This document shows, piece by piece, positions 48,181 to 58,925 of a DNA stretch of 64,000 nucleotides (position 1 is its first letter; each line of letters starts with the position of its first letter). The notes below the pieces were generated by a model. It worked only from the letters and a program-made list of their open reading frames with translations, did not search any database and was not told the origin of the DNA. A program made the translations under genes and the position numbers. Origin of the DNA: Rugalucina vietnamica (taxonomy: Eukaryota > Mollusca > Bivalvia > Lucinida > Lucinidae); assembly GCA_964017185.1 (NCBI GenBank), contig OZ024872.1:62241817-62305816 (forward strand), given 5' to 3'.

Positions 48181-48519
48181 ATATCTGTCCCACACTGTGC
48201 AGATGCAAATGGCTTATTCTGGTACATATGCACTTGTTTCTGTCGTCCATCAGTAGCATCATTACTAGCATGAGACACATTTTTACAAGACATGGTCCTA
48301 AAATGCTTGTTGATCAATGGATAGATATTATTATAAATCAGCTTTCAGAATTAGGCAAAATTAAAAAAAGGTATCTTAACAGTTAACCTGCACAGCCTTT
48401 ACAGTTCACAGTCTTTACAGTTTCTATAGGTTGATAAAGGCGTTCAAAATGAATACACATCCCTGTTCATATATTCTAGTCAGAAATGACTTTCAATTTG
48501 AATGTTTGTTTGAATTGAT

Positions 48520-48800
48520 GCTTTACGTCCCAGTCAACAGCAAAGGTCATGTCGGGAAGTTGCCTCCATATTATGGGACTTTTACCCAACATTAGGATGC
48601 CATGACACTCAAAATGTGCTTCATAAACATAACCACCCAACTAAGCCAATAAGGCATATATGTATGGATGGTTTGACTTAACCACTTTACCTTGGCAGGC
48701 TTAGACATGTTAACCAGTAATCAGATGGTCGGTCAGTAACTTAGAAGTTTTGCCTGGAGGCACAAGCAGCCCATCTATTTCTTTTAGACTCCAATGGGCG
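48520..48800 (+). repeat. Dispersed repeat, plus copy
   Basis: Begins ATGCTTTACGTCCCAGTCAA, then GGATGCCATGACA, ATAACCACCCAACTAAGCC and GCCCATCTATTTCTTTTAG. It pairs with the inverted copy at 45500-45925. Confidence 0.55.
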
Positions 48801-49170
48801 GGGGCCCCTTTCAATTTGAAATTATGATAGTACAATATGATGTTATTTGCTTTCTTTGCCGGGACTAGTATCTCTAGGGTTACTGATAGGCTTAATGAAC
48901 AAACCAGAGATTTGATCTCTGTTCACCAACACCTTTATGTATAATCCCTCACTATTTTTCAACTTTACTGCACTTAATTCTGAAAGCTGCATGTTACAAA
49001 TATAATCAAAACAAAATATTAGCAGGAGCTGAAGCATGTTGTTTTTGTTGCTTTTCAGAAATGGTTATTATTGGTAAAGGGTGCTTAAAACAAGGGATCT
49101 TAAATAATGTTTTTATATTACAACTTGTGTTTTTGAAAACAATTTATAGCTGAGAACCACAACATTTAAT

Positions 49171-49384
49171 GAGCTGCATCATGAGAAAACCACATTTCTG
49201 CCTTGTGAAAACAAAGGTTTAGATTACTGCACTGCTGATCAGCGCCTTTGTTTTTGCCTCACAAAAAGAACAATCCCTATTTTTCTTAAGTTTCAAGCTT
49301 CTAGCCTTTGTCTGAGACTGTACAAGTCGGTTTGTATCAACCTGGTTGTAAACCCTGAAGACCGGTTTTCGCCTTGTGTCTCAT
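49171..49384 (+). mobile_element. Hairpin MITE copy, diverged
   Basis: Starts GAGCTGCATCATGAG, variant right half (AAGACCGGTTTTCGCC). First of three consecutive copies upstream of MED17 exon 4. Confidence 0.6.
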
Positions 49385-49416
49385 TAGTCTGACTGCCATC
49401 TATGGGATTTGGGTGT

Positions 49417-49557
49417 TTTCACTACACGGATAGTACAATTCCTCTTCTTCTTAAATCCGAAATTTCAAGCTTCTATTCATCTTCTGTAGCTGCACAAGCT
49501 GGTTTGTGTCGGACCTGGTCAGAAAACCTGAAGACCAGTTTTCTTGCTTCACGGCTC
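49417..49557 (+). mobile_element. Hairpin MITE right half
   Basis: Only the 3' part remains, from CACTACACGGATAGTAC to TTCACGGCTC. Confidence 0.55.
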
Positions 49558-49616
49558 AGATGCTTTATATCCAACCCCCAAACAATTTTTGTTTGAGATT
49601 AACTTCTTAAAGGTAT

Positions 49617-49924
49617 GAATGACGTTATGAGAAAAACTATCCTCTGGCTTTGTGGATGGATAAGGTCCTCTTCAAAGCATGCTGTACAAATAAAGTAGAT
49701 CCGTAGAGCCCTACAAAACAAAGACAGATCAGATGTGCAGTTTCTGCATGGCTGATCAGCACCTTTGTTTTGCTTCACAAACATAATCCATTTTCTTCAG
49801 AAATTTCAAGAATCTAGCCTTCTATTTTGTCTATACTGGTCAATTTGTTTTGGACCTGGTCAGAAACCCCAAAGTCTCACCTGGTCAGAAACTCCAAAGT
49901 CTCATTTTTTTATGACATGGCTCA
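49617..49924 (+). mobile_element. Hairpin MITE copy abutting MED17 exon 4
   Basis: Enlarged to 308 bp by an insertion after the left TIR and a tandem duplication of the CACCTGGTCAGAAAC block near the right end. The right TIR (TCTCATTTTTTTATGACATG then GCTC) ends 10 bp before exon 4, so the pyrimidine run and any branch point fall inside the element. Confidence 0.6.
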
Positions 49925-49934
49925 TATTTCCCAG

Positions 49935-50112
49935 GGTTTGATGTCAGCGTCTAAGGTCCTACTGTCTGGAGCCGAGAGGTTACAGAGGTCCCAGCAGGAG
50001 ATTGGCAACAGGGCACAGAATGAGTTCCACTTTGAGCTGCTGAAACTGAGACAAAACTGGAGACTGAAGAAGGTCGGGACGGCCATACTGGGGGATCTCA
50101 GCTATAAATCAG
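49935..50112 (+). CDS. MED17: MED17 exon 4
   Basis: Acceptor ATTTCCCAG and donor AAATCAG|GTAAAA. It encodes GLMSASKVLLSGAERLQRSQ, then NEFHFELLKLRQNWRLKKVG and AILGDLSYKS, a strongly conserved helical block. It starts in phase 0 and ends with one base of an alanine codon. Only 10 bp separate it from the end of a diverged MITE copy, so the 3' splice signals overlap that element. Confidence 0.93.
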
Positions 50113-50225
50113 GTAAAAAAGAATTAATCTGGGGCCATTTGATCAAAACTTTATTAGCTTAACGTCACCGTTAAGACCTCAAAGGGGTTGTTAAGTAAAT
50201 GCTGACTACATAAGCAAATACACTA

Positions 50226-50298
50226 TTATTTTTTGTTGATAAAATGTGAGAATCCTTTGCATTGCAAAGGATTCTCACATTTTATCAACAAAAAATAA
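50226..50298. repeat. 73-bp perfect palindrome
   Basis: 36-bp arms with no mismatch around a single T at 50262; the arm includes GATAAAATGTGAGAATCC. It lies in MED17 intron 4, about 110 bp after exon 4. A half copy lies at 55845-55905. Confidence 0.88.
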
Positions 50299-50473
50299 CA
50301 GTGTATTTGTAATATTGCCATTTGAAATTTTAACGAAATGTTAACTAAGGACATCATTAATTTTGAACAACTGGGCCCTGGTGATTAAAAATCTGGCGTA
50401 GGAATTCCAAGTTCTCAGAATGGGCACAAGCTCTCAGGAAGGTTCCTTCAAAAAGTTTCACCCTTATAAAAAT

Positions 50474-50701
50474 GAGCCTGTGCATGAGAAAACCAACAAT
50501 TTGGGTTCCGACCAGTTCTGACACAAACCGGTCTGTACAATCACAGAAGATGGTTAAAGGTTTGAAATTTTGTATTTAAGTAAAAGAGGAATTGTACTAT
50601 CCTGGTAGCGAAAACAAAAGCGCTGATCAGCTTCGTGGTAACCGCAAACCGCGAAGCTGATTTGTGGCTTTGTAAATTTTGGTTTTCTCATGTGGTGGCT
50701 C
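50474..50701 (-). mobile_element. Hairpin MITE copy
   Basis: AAAT target duplication on both sides. The core has lost part of one arm. It lies in intron 4. Confidence 0.7.
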
Positions 50702-50913
50702 AAATGATTATTCTATGAAATAGAGGGGTGGTCTGGATCACTGGTTATCTGCATATTTGAAAGCTGAATTTTGTAATATCATTAGGTGTTGTCCTACCTT
50801 CTAAATAAACTTTAAGATCTTGAGTTTAAATCACTTAGTGGTAGAAATATCTATTTCAACTGATTTATGACAGAAGGCTCCAGTGTCTTGATTTTTGTCT
50901 TCGTCACAAAAAT

Positions 50914-51122
50914 GAGCAACTGCGTGAGAAAACCAACAATTTTCATAGGCGAAAACAAAGCTGCAGTTACTGCACAGCTGATCAGTGCCTTTGTATTCGA
51001 TGCTCGGATAGTACAATCCTTCTTCTTCTTAAATCCAAAATTTCAAGCTTCTAGCCTTCTTCTGTAACCGTACATCAGACCTGGTTGGAACCCAAATTGT
51101 TGGTTTTCTCACGCACAGGCTC
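50914..51122 (+). mobile_element. Hairpin MITE copy
   Basis: AAAT target duplication on both sides, reduced core (TGCAGTTACTGCA). It ends 44 bp before MED17 exon 5. Confidence 0.7.
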
Positions 51123-51166
51123 AAATGTGGCATCTGTAGCACAAAGCTTATGCTGTTTATTTCTAG

Positions 51167-51334
51167 CTGGATCCCGTTTCTGGCAGGGTGGATCATTTGA
51201 GGTGATCAAGAGTACGTCGAGTACCAGTGACACTGCGGAAGGCTCGTTGGCCAACAAGAGTACCCTAGAGGTGATCATCCCCAGTGAACTTGATGGCTCC
51301 GCGTACGTCCAGGTGGAGGTCAAATCTGTCCCAG
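51167..51334 (+). CDS. MED17: MED17 exon 5
   Basis: Acceptor TTTATTTCTAG and donor GTCCCAG|GTAGGA. It reads GSRFWQGGSFEVIKST, a Ser/Thr-rich spacer, then LEVIIPSELDGSAYVQVEVK. It aligns with the SAGSLF...FEVIKNT...VQIPSDLEGSAYI region of MED17. A MITE copy ends 44 bp upstream. Confidence 0.93.
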
Positions 51335-52304
51335 GTAGGAGGATTTTGTTGTTTTGTGCATCTTTAACAGATACCAATGGGCCAACAGCTGACTCCATGA
51401 CATTGACTTGCTCTACTTGCAACCGACAGTTTAGAGCTAGAATTAGCCTACTCAGCCATCAAAGAACTCACCAACACACACGAACCTATTCAAGAAATAA
51501 TGATGGTCTCTCTCATTAGTGAGAGACGAACAACCAACAGATGACTTATTAAACATGAATGTGCAGTGGATGTATCCTGTACAAGTAAAGAAACTTTACA
51601 CTTTGCATGTTCAAAATTTTCCATCTACTCACCCCTTTATTTTTTCAACCTGTATGCATAAATAATTTTCATTCATCATTTAAGACAACCACATGACGAA
51701 CTTTGAAAATTTATCTGGCATTGACGCACAACGCTTAAAAGATGTTAAGCTGTATTCCATTGTCTTATATGTTTACTTGTTGACTTTTTGAATATCTAAA
51801 CATCTTATCGGGTACACCTCCAAGTCAGTACACCGAAAATCTTCAGATGGAGTTTCTGATTTATACAGTGAAAATAACCACATTAACGTCCAACTGAGTG
51901 CAAAAGACCATTTGGTATGTTGAACGCCTGAAACATGTATGTCAAGAGAACTTTGGTTGATTGATTCATGTTGCTTATAACTGTCCATAACCTCTTTGAG
52001 ACTGTACATGCACAATGGATGCACTGTCAACGCGCTCAAGTCAGAGTAACATAAGGTACCAGTGTCGACATGTGACCCTAAAATTACCAAGACACATTTG
52101 CACCAGCAGTCAGTTGCTGCTACAATGATTTACAGACTCCCTAAAATTTCAATCCATGACATAAAAACGTGTGTCAGATTTTACGTTTGCATGTGATTTG
52201 GGATTTTGGCCCCCTTATCATTTGACACGCTATTTCTCAAATGATAGAAGGTACCAACTGTGTTTGATTCAAACCACTTAACTGACATTTGAATGAAGAT
52301 TAAT

Positions 52305-53492
52305 TATGCCCCCAACTTTGAAAAAGTTGGAAGGGCATATTGCTTTTGGCTTGTCTGTCTGTCTGTCTGTGTGTGCGTGTGTACGTCTGTTAACTTTTGA
52401 ATGGTGAATGTTAGGGATTTGAAATTTCATGTGTGTATTCCTCATGAAAAAATACTTGACCCGTATTTTTTTTCTTGTCCGAGTTATGCCCCTTTTCTGA
52501 GTTATTTCCCTTTGAAAACAAAATTTGAAAATCTTGTGTGCAAGATATCTCGAAAAGTATTTAAGCTAGAGCCTTCATATTTGGTATACTGGTTGGGGCT
52601 GATTAGTAGATGACCTGATCAACTTTTGAGAACTTTCCGTCAAATTTTGACAAAAATATGGAATTTTGAAATTTTTATTAATTTTTCCACTTTTCGGTGA
52701 AATTTGAAACTTTTTAACGGTGAATGCTAGGGTTTTGAAATTTCATATAAAGATTCCTCATGAAAAAATAGTTGACCCATATTTTTTTTCATGTCCAAGT
52801 TATGCCCATTTTCTGAGTTATGTCCCTTTGAAAACAAAATTTGAAAATATTGTGTGCAAGATATCTCAAAAAGTGTTTGAGCTAGAGCCTTCATATTTGG
52901 TATACTGGTTGGGGCTGGTAAGTAGATGACCTGAATAACTTTTGAGAACTTTCTGTCAAATTTTGACAAAAATACGGAATTTTGAAATTTTGATTAATTT
53001 TTACACTTTTCAGTGAAATTTGAAACTTTTGAACGGTGAATGTTAGGGTTTTGAAATTTCATATACAAATTCCTCATGAAAAAATAGTTGACCCATATTT
53101 TTTTTTCATGTTCAAGTTATGGGCCTTTTTGGAGTTATGCCCCTTTTAAAACAAAATTTGAAAATCTTGTGTGCAAGATATCTGAAAAAGTATTTAAGCT
53201 AGAGCCTTCGGATTTGGTATACTGGTTGGGGCTGAGAAGAAGATCACCTGATTCACTTTCGAGGACTTTCCGTCAAATTTTGACAAAATAACTCCATTTT
53301 AAAATTTTTCCTCCATTTCTAACTTGTCTGCAAAAAGTTCTGTTTCTGGATCGAGGTAAAAAACAGAGGCAACCGAACAGCTTCTTTAGGAAATTAAATT
53401 TCACTTCATTCAAATGAAATAAATGAATCATACAAGCTGCCAGTTTTAGGGACAAGCATACAGTTGGGGGCATAGTGTTTTACAAACACGCA
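52305..53492 (-). mobile_element. Pearl/HINE-like element, TATGCCCCCAACT family
   Basis: Left hairpin CCAACTTTGAAAAAGTTGG within TATGCC...GGGCATA, CTGTCTGTCTGTC microsatellite, and three units of about 318 bp containing GGTATACTGGTTGGGGCTG. The right end has GTTGGGGGCATA and palindrome GTGTTTTACAAACAC (53475-53489). It lies in MED17 intron 5. Confidence 0.72.
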
Positions 53493-53611
53493 TTTCTAGT
53501 TTGATATAAAGATATTTGCCATAGAAAAAATATTGTAGGACATACGGAAGAAATAAAAAGTGTAAAGTTTCTTCTTTTGTCCAGTATAGATTCCTGATAT
53601 AAGATAGGGTT

Positions 53612-53745
53612 AGCTTGATTGCTTAGGAGTTACTATGTCTAACTCAAGATTAAGAGATGTGGGGTTCAAACCGTGCTGCTGCTGGGTTGTTTTCTTGAGG
53701 CATACTTACATGACTGAAAAACTGTTGACTAGGATGTCAAACTAA
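53612..53745 (+). mobile_element. SINE-like element
   Basis: A-box-like GCTTAGGAGTTACTATG, B-box-like GGGGTTCAAACC, tail TGTTGACTAGGATGTCAAAC. It directly precedes a hairpin MITE. Confidence 0.45.
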
Positions 53746-53754
53746 AGAACAAAT

Positions 53755-53961
53755 GAGCCGCCTTATGAGAAAACCAACAATCTGCATATGGGAAATCAAA
53801 GGCGCAGATCAGTGCCTATGTTTTCGCCACACGGACTGTACCATCCCTCTACTTTCTAAATCCAAAATTTCCAGCCTCTTCCCATATTCTGTGCTTGTAC
53901 AGCTCAGCTTTTGTCAGACCTGTTGGGAAACCACAGTGTTTGTTTCCTCATGATATGGCTC
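53755..53961 (+). mobile_element. Hairpin MITE copy, core half lost
   Basis: Starts GAGCCGCCTTATGAG and ends TGATATGGCTC. Flanks AAAT and AAAG. One core arm is missing. Confidence 0.65.
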
Positions 53962-53997
53962 AAAGTTATATGGGCAGGCCTTTGATACTGGATAATG

Positions 53998-54835
53998 TAC
54001 AGTCCAACCTGTCTTAAGCAAGCGGCCAAAGGAAACACTAAAATCGCTTGCTTAAGAGAGGTGCTTGTTTAGTAGAGGCTATGTTCTGACGCCAGGGGGG
54101 GGGGGGGCATCCTAACTAAACCATGCTAGCTAGAAATAAATAATAGCACTGCTCTGTCTACAAAATAAAAATGCATGAGGAACTGCAGATACAGCCAAGA
54201 AGCACAATCATCTTCTTGATTAGCTCTTAGTATAATTTTTTTTTATTAGAAAAGGTATCACATTGTAAACAATGTTCTAAGACTTATAAATCATGAATAA
54301 TTTGGCGTTTTTTGAGAAAGCATTTTTTTTTTCAGTAAATATTATTGATTAAGAAAATTTATATCAAATTTATATTAAAATCAACAGTTTATACTTTTGT
54401 TTGCTTTGGTTGAAAAGTAAAAAAAAAAGGGGGATGGAACTGACACATTTTATCTTCATGAAAAGGTGTTACAGACAAATGCATAGTCTGTAACCACCAG
54501 TGGTTATTGTCACTAAATTCTCCCAGAAAAGTTGTCTAGGATTATCTTTTGAGACAATAAACAATAAATTATGGCATCTGGAAGGTGTGAAGACAATTTT
54601 GACACCTGGCAGAGTTTAAATATCCATTTCCAAATATTTCTTTTTTATGTAATTGATGAAAATAGTGGCTGCTTGAAGCCAAAATTGGGACAGAAACTAG
54701 TGGCCTCTGGCCACATAAGACAGGTGCTTGCTTAATAGAGGTTCATTTGCATGTAAACTTGGAGGGAAATGAAAGTGCTTGCTTAAGACAGGTGCTTGCT
54801 TAATACAGGGCTTGCTTAATACAGGTTGGACTGTA
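53998..54835. mobile_element. 838-bp element with 26-bp terminal inverted repeats
   Basis: Left TIR TACAGTCCAACCTGTCTTAA; the right end is its complement with one mismatch over 26 bp. GCTTGCTTAA motifs recur inside both ends. No coding capacity, and no clear target duplication. It lies in MED17 intron 5. Confidence 0.65.
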
Positions 54836-55393
54836 TTTGTGCAAAAAGTAAACAGGTTAAAAGGCATATCAGCTACATGTATGGTAACCATAGAATGGAT
54901 ATTACCTCTTTCCTTCACAAATTTATAATTTCAATGCTATCTGCAGGTCAGTTTGAACAGAATTTTATTTTGAAATTCAAATTTGCTGGCATATTTTCTG
55001 ACATGTATCTTAGCGCTCAAAATGTTTGTTTGCCAATTATGCTATAATGTTTTCAGAGCAGCAGAGAATAGAAGAGGGGTCCAGTGGTATATCTAAAATA
55101 CCCATTACACATAGAAAAGGTTTACACAGCACATTATCCTATTGCAGTGAAACCTTGATCCATCACTACATCTCTTTATAGAGAAATGAGCAGTGTCATA
55201 AGGCGTGTCTCATTTTTTCGCGTTCTCTTTTATTGCTACTGGAAATGTATTTCAGCAAATTATGTAGCCTGTGCTTATTAAGCATGTTTGCTATGGAACA
55301 GTTAACTGTATTATAATCTTCAAGCTTGTTTCTTTTCATCTGTTCATGTATTTTAGCTATTACATACCAATCAAAACACACAAGTGAAAACTT

Positions 55394-55553
55394 GAGACAG
55401 AACACAGCTTATCACTGCCTCTGTTAGAACAATCCTTGTTATTCATAAATTCCTAAATTGAAGCTTGTAGCCCTCTTCTGAGACTGAACAGGCTGGTTTG
55501 TGTCAGACCTGGTCCAAAACCACCAAAGACAAGTTGATCTTGTGATACATCTC
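55394..55553 (+). mobile_element. Hairpin MITE fragment, diverged
   Basis: Keeps GACTGAACAGGCTGG, TTGTGTCAGACCTGGTC and a decayed right end. The left TIR is not recognisable. Confidence 0.45.
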
Positions 55554-55844
55554 ACATAAAGTGAAGGGATTTCTCTCCAGTTAAAAACAGCTTTTCCTCC
55601 TGCACAACATTGTTATGCAGTGCTCTGAATTTTCAACTGTTTTCAGGGATGAGATTTCCAGACACATAAATTATCTGTTTATACATGTACTCCAGATACC
55701 TTTTGTGATCTGACTGTCAGATTTCACCTGTCCTATTGCCTGTCCCTATTGTTTCTCACTTGCTTTTTGGCAATCAGTTGTTTAAAATTAAAAATGTTAA
55801 TAGTTAAAGATTCATTGAAATTTCAAATGGCAATATTACAAATA

Positions 55845-55905
55845 CACTGTTTTTTGTTGTTTTTTTTTTGTTGAAAAAATATGAGAATCCATTGCAAAGG
55901 ATTTG
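55845..55905. repeat. Half copy of the 50226 palindrome
   Basis: TTTGTTGAAAAAATATGAGA then ATCCATTGCAAAGGATT; only one arm and the centre remain. Confidence 0.5.
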
Positions 55906-55994
55906 AAGTTGATATATAGTTAACAAAATTAGGGTTTAACAATAGCATGAAGCTAATGATGAACAAGTGGGTCCTGATCTTCAGGGTTTAAGGT

Positions 55995-56090
55995 GATAAG
56001 GTTTGACACAAACCAGGTTGTATAGCCAATGGACTTGAATAGGGGCTTGAAATTTCAGGAGAGGGATTGTACTATATGTGAAGTGAATTT
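55995..56090 (-). mobile_element. Hairpin MITE fragment
   Basis: Short piece with GACACAAACCAGGTTGTATA and TTGAAATTTCAGG in inverted order. No TIRs. Confidence 0.4.
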
Positions 56091-56263
56091 TTTAAAGTCG
56101 TTATCATATTTAACATCACAGTGTTCCCTCTGTGTCTTCCATTCAAAAAGAATTAAAAAAAGTTTTTGTCCCATTCCAAGACTTTAACCATCCTTGAAAG
56201 CACATAACATTTTAACGAAACTCTTAATTCATGCATAGAGATGAAGTTACCTTTGAATATAGG

Positions 56264-56401
56264 GATCAAATATGATTTTCCATTCATTAACATTCGCTAG
56301 GTCCCGAGGGGAGTGTTGAAAACCGAGGGCGCAGCCCGAGGTTTTCAACACTCCCCGAGGGACCTAGCAAATGTTAATGAATGACAAAATCATTTTTGAT
56401 C
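56264..56401. repeat. 138-bp near-perfect palindrome
   Basis: Arms of about 67 bp around GGGCGCAGCCC; the outer arm contains ATTCATTAACATT and GCTAGGTCCC. It lies in MED17 intron 5. Confidence 0.83.
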
Positions 56402-56519
56402 GCTATTATTGCATAAATTCTGCAGAAACGAAAGAAATAAGGTGCAGAAACGAATGAAACATGGTGCACTGTATTTTACAGCCTCATCACATTTTCATAC
56501 GCGCAAAAGCTTTAGTTTT

Positions 56520-57335
56520 TAGCTCGCCTGTACGAAAGTACAGGAAGAGCTATTGCAATCACCCCGGCGTCGGCGTTCGCGTTCGCGTTCGCGTTCTCGT
56601 TGCTCAAATGTTAAAGTTTTTCATTAAAGTTTTTAGAAGTCTATATCTTATGAACATGTAGATGGATCAAGTTGATACTTTGCATATTGGTAGATATTGG
56701 TCTGAAGTTTTATGCAGTACCATCATGACCCACCCTGGGTGACCTTGAGGTCAAGGTCACGGACTTAGAAATTTTATGTTAAAGTTTTTCATTAAAGTTT
56801 TTAGAAGTCTATATCTCTTAAACATGTTGATGGATCAAGTTGATACTTTGCATGTTGGTAGATATTGGTCTGAAGTTTTATGCAATGCCATCATGATCCA
56901 CCCTGGGTGACCTTGAGGTCAAGGTCACAGACTTAGAAATTTTTTGTTAAAGTTTTTTGGTAAAAGTTTTTAGCAGTCTATATCTCTTGAACATGTAGAT
57001 GGATCAAGTTGATACTTTGCATGTTGGTAGATATAGGTTTGAAGTTTTATGCAGTACCATCATGACCCACCCTGGGTGACCTTGAGGTCAAGGTCAAGGA
57101 TTTAGAAATTTTTTGTTTAAGTTTTTGGTTAAAGTTTTTAGAAGTCTATATCACTTGAACATGTAGATGGATCAAGTTGATACTTATGTTTGCAGATATT
57201 GGTCTGATGTTTTATGCTGTACCATCACGACCCACCTGAGCGACCTTGAGGTCAAGGTCATGGGTCATGGATTTTGATAAATTTAGTGGCAAAGCACAAG
57301 TCAGGCGAGCTACGCTGTCCTGCGACAGCTCTTAT
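56520..57335 (-). mobile_element. Pearl/HINE-like element, AGCTCGCCTG family
   Basis: Left hairpin CCTGTACGAAAGTACAGG, GCGTTCGCGTTCGCGTTC, about four units of 175-180 bp with GACCTTGAGGTCAAGGTCA. The right end has CAGGCGAGCT and palindrome GCTGTCCTGCGACAGC. It lies in MED17 intron 5. Confidence 0.72.
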
Positions 57336-57650
57336 TATGCTCGTTCCGGGCGGACTTGAGTTTCTCATTTCTAGCACGTGCTTTGTGTGGCGCCAGGTAA
57401 CGAGCATAAGTAAAAGCCATGTATTAACAGCACGTGCGCGCGTGAATTGCAATATTAATGCATGACTTTCTCTTCATTAATAAACGGCTGTTAATATCGT
57501 GTGACACGGGTATTTATGCAATAATCATTATTAAAAATGGCGAAATTTCAAAACATGTTGTTTTTGCTCCCAGGTTAAGCTTTTTTTATAGAGTAACTTA
57601 ACAAATTAGTAGAATAGTAGTGTCACTTAAAAAGGAAGAAGAAAAGAAAT

Positions 57651-57866
57651 GAGCAGCAGTATGGAAAACCAACAATCTGCATAGGCGAAATCAAAGGTGC
57701 AGATCAACTTCCCAGTAACAAGTATTTTCGCTACAAGGGTAGTACAATTCCTCTTCTTTCTAAATCCAAAATTTGCAGCCTCTAGCAATCTTCTGTGGCT
57801 GCACAGCCTGATCTGTGTCGGACTTGGTCTGAAACTCAAATTGTTGGTTTTCTCATGCACAGGTTC
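57651..57866 (+). mobile_element. Hairpin MITE copy
   Basis: Starts GAGCAGCAGTATGG and ends CATGCACAGGTTC. The second core arm is deleted. Confidence 0.6.
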
Positions 57867-57945
57867 AAATATGAGGATAATTTCAAGATGTTCTTTTGCC
57901 ATAAAATAGTTTCAGAAACTGTGGGCACTCCACAATCAATAGAAA

Positions 57946-58174
57946 TGAGCCAAGTTATGAGAAAACCAACATTTTGCATATGCGAAAACAAAGGCACAGA
58001 TCAACTTTGCAGTAACTGCTGATCAGCATCGTTGTTTTCGCTATACGGATAGTACGATTCCTCTACTTTCTAAATCCAAAATTTTGAGTCTCTAGCCACT
58101 TTCTGTGCTTGTACAGGCCAGTTTGTGTCAGACCTGTTCAAAAACCACATTGCTGGTTTTCTCATGACGCGGCT
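57946..58174 (+). mobile_element. Hairpin MITE copy before MED17 exon 6
   Basis: Starts GAGCCAAGTTATGAG and ends GACGCGGCT, with AAAT-like flanks. It ends 51 bp before exon 6. Confidence 0.7.
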
Positions 58175-58225
58175 GAAATAACAAATTCTGTTTCTTATAG
58201 TAGACATCTTATTTTTCATTTACAG

Positions 58226-58356
58226 CCTCAATGGACCTGACAAGTGCAATACTAAGAATCCCTGATGGCCTGGCGAAGTATCCCTCTGACGCTCACTGGC
58301 AAACCAAGCTCGAGGCTGCACAGAATGTACTCTTCTGTAAAGAACTCTTTGCACAG
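58226..58356 (+). CDS. MED17: MED17 exon 6
   Basis: Acceptor TTTCATTTACAG and donor GCACAG|GTACAT. It reads [20 protein letters not shown], then [20 protein letters not shown] and Q. The second half is one of the best-conserved MED17 segments. Phase 0 at the end. A MITE copy ends 51 bp upstream of the exon. Confidence 0.94.
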
Positions 58357-58431
58357 GTACATAGAAGTTTGCCCTACATTGTTCTTGATAAACAAATACT
58401 TAACATTAGCAGCAATAATGAAGAAAGGAGA

Positions 58432-58590
58432 GAATGGTGGCCTAGTGGTTAGTGTGTCAGACATTTAGAGGATAGAGGTTTGAACCCTACTGGTACCAGG
58501 TTGTGTCCTTGAACAAGACACTCCTCATAATACATATTAATACACATGACTGAAAAATTGCTTACTAAGAGATATTAAGCCATAACTAAA
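58432..58590 (+). mobile_element. SINE-like element in MED17 intron 6
   Basis: Starts GGTGGCCTAGTGGTTAGTG (A box), has GAGGTTTGAACCC-like B box, then TTGTGTCCTTGAACAAGACA and a decayed tail ending TATTAAGCC. It fills most of the short intron and stops about 25 bp before the exon 7 acceptor. Confidence 0.55.
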
Positions 58591-58615
58591 CCAAGAATTT
58601 TCATCTCTATTTCAG

Positions 58616-58687
58616 CTGGCTAGGGAAGCAGTACAGCTGAAGAGTTCAGTACCACACCTTGTTGTCGGAAACCAAATCATAACCAAT
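58616..58687 (+). CDS. MED17: MED17 exon 7
   Basis: Acceptor TCTATTTCAG and donor ACCAAT|GTGAGT. The 24 codons read LAREAVQLKSSVPHLVVGNQ and IITN, matching [22 protein letters not shown] of human MED17. It is flanked by complete codons. The 258-bp intron before it is largely filled by a tRNA-like SINE. Confidence 0.94.
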
Positions 58688-58925
58688 GTGAGTAACATTT
58701 ATAAATTTAAATTCTCTTGAATTAACTCCCCTTATCAATGCTAACTTTTTGGCCACAGTCATGTAATGATTAGCATAAAGAGGTTGCAGGTTCAATATCC
58801 GGCTGATATATATGCCTGTCTTGTTGGTGACAAATGTTCACTTTGATGTAACAAAGGCAAACCACCCATAGGAGTGTGACATAATTTTTTTTGTTACAGC
58901 ATTGACATTACCAGTAGACCATTTT

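Noticed and set aside
51335..51519. Extension of MED17 exon 5 with a zinc-finger-like CSTCNRQF...HQRTH
   Set aside because: It lies past a good donor at 51335 and does not match MED17. A decayed C2H2-like fragment is possible, but there is only one finger and no gene context.
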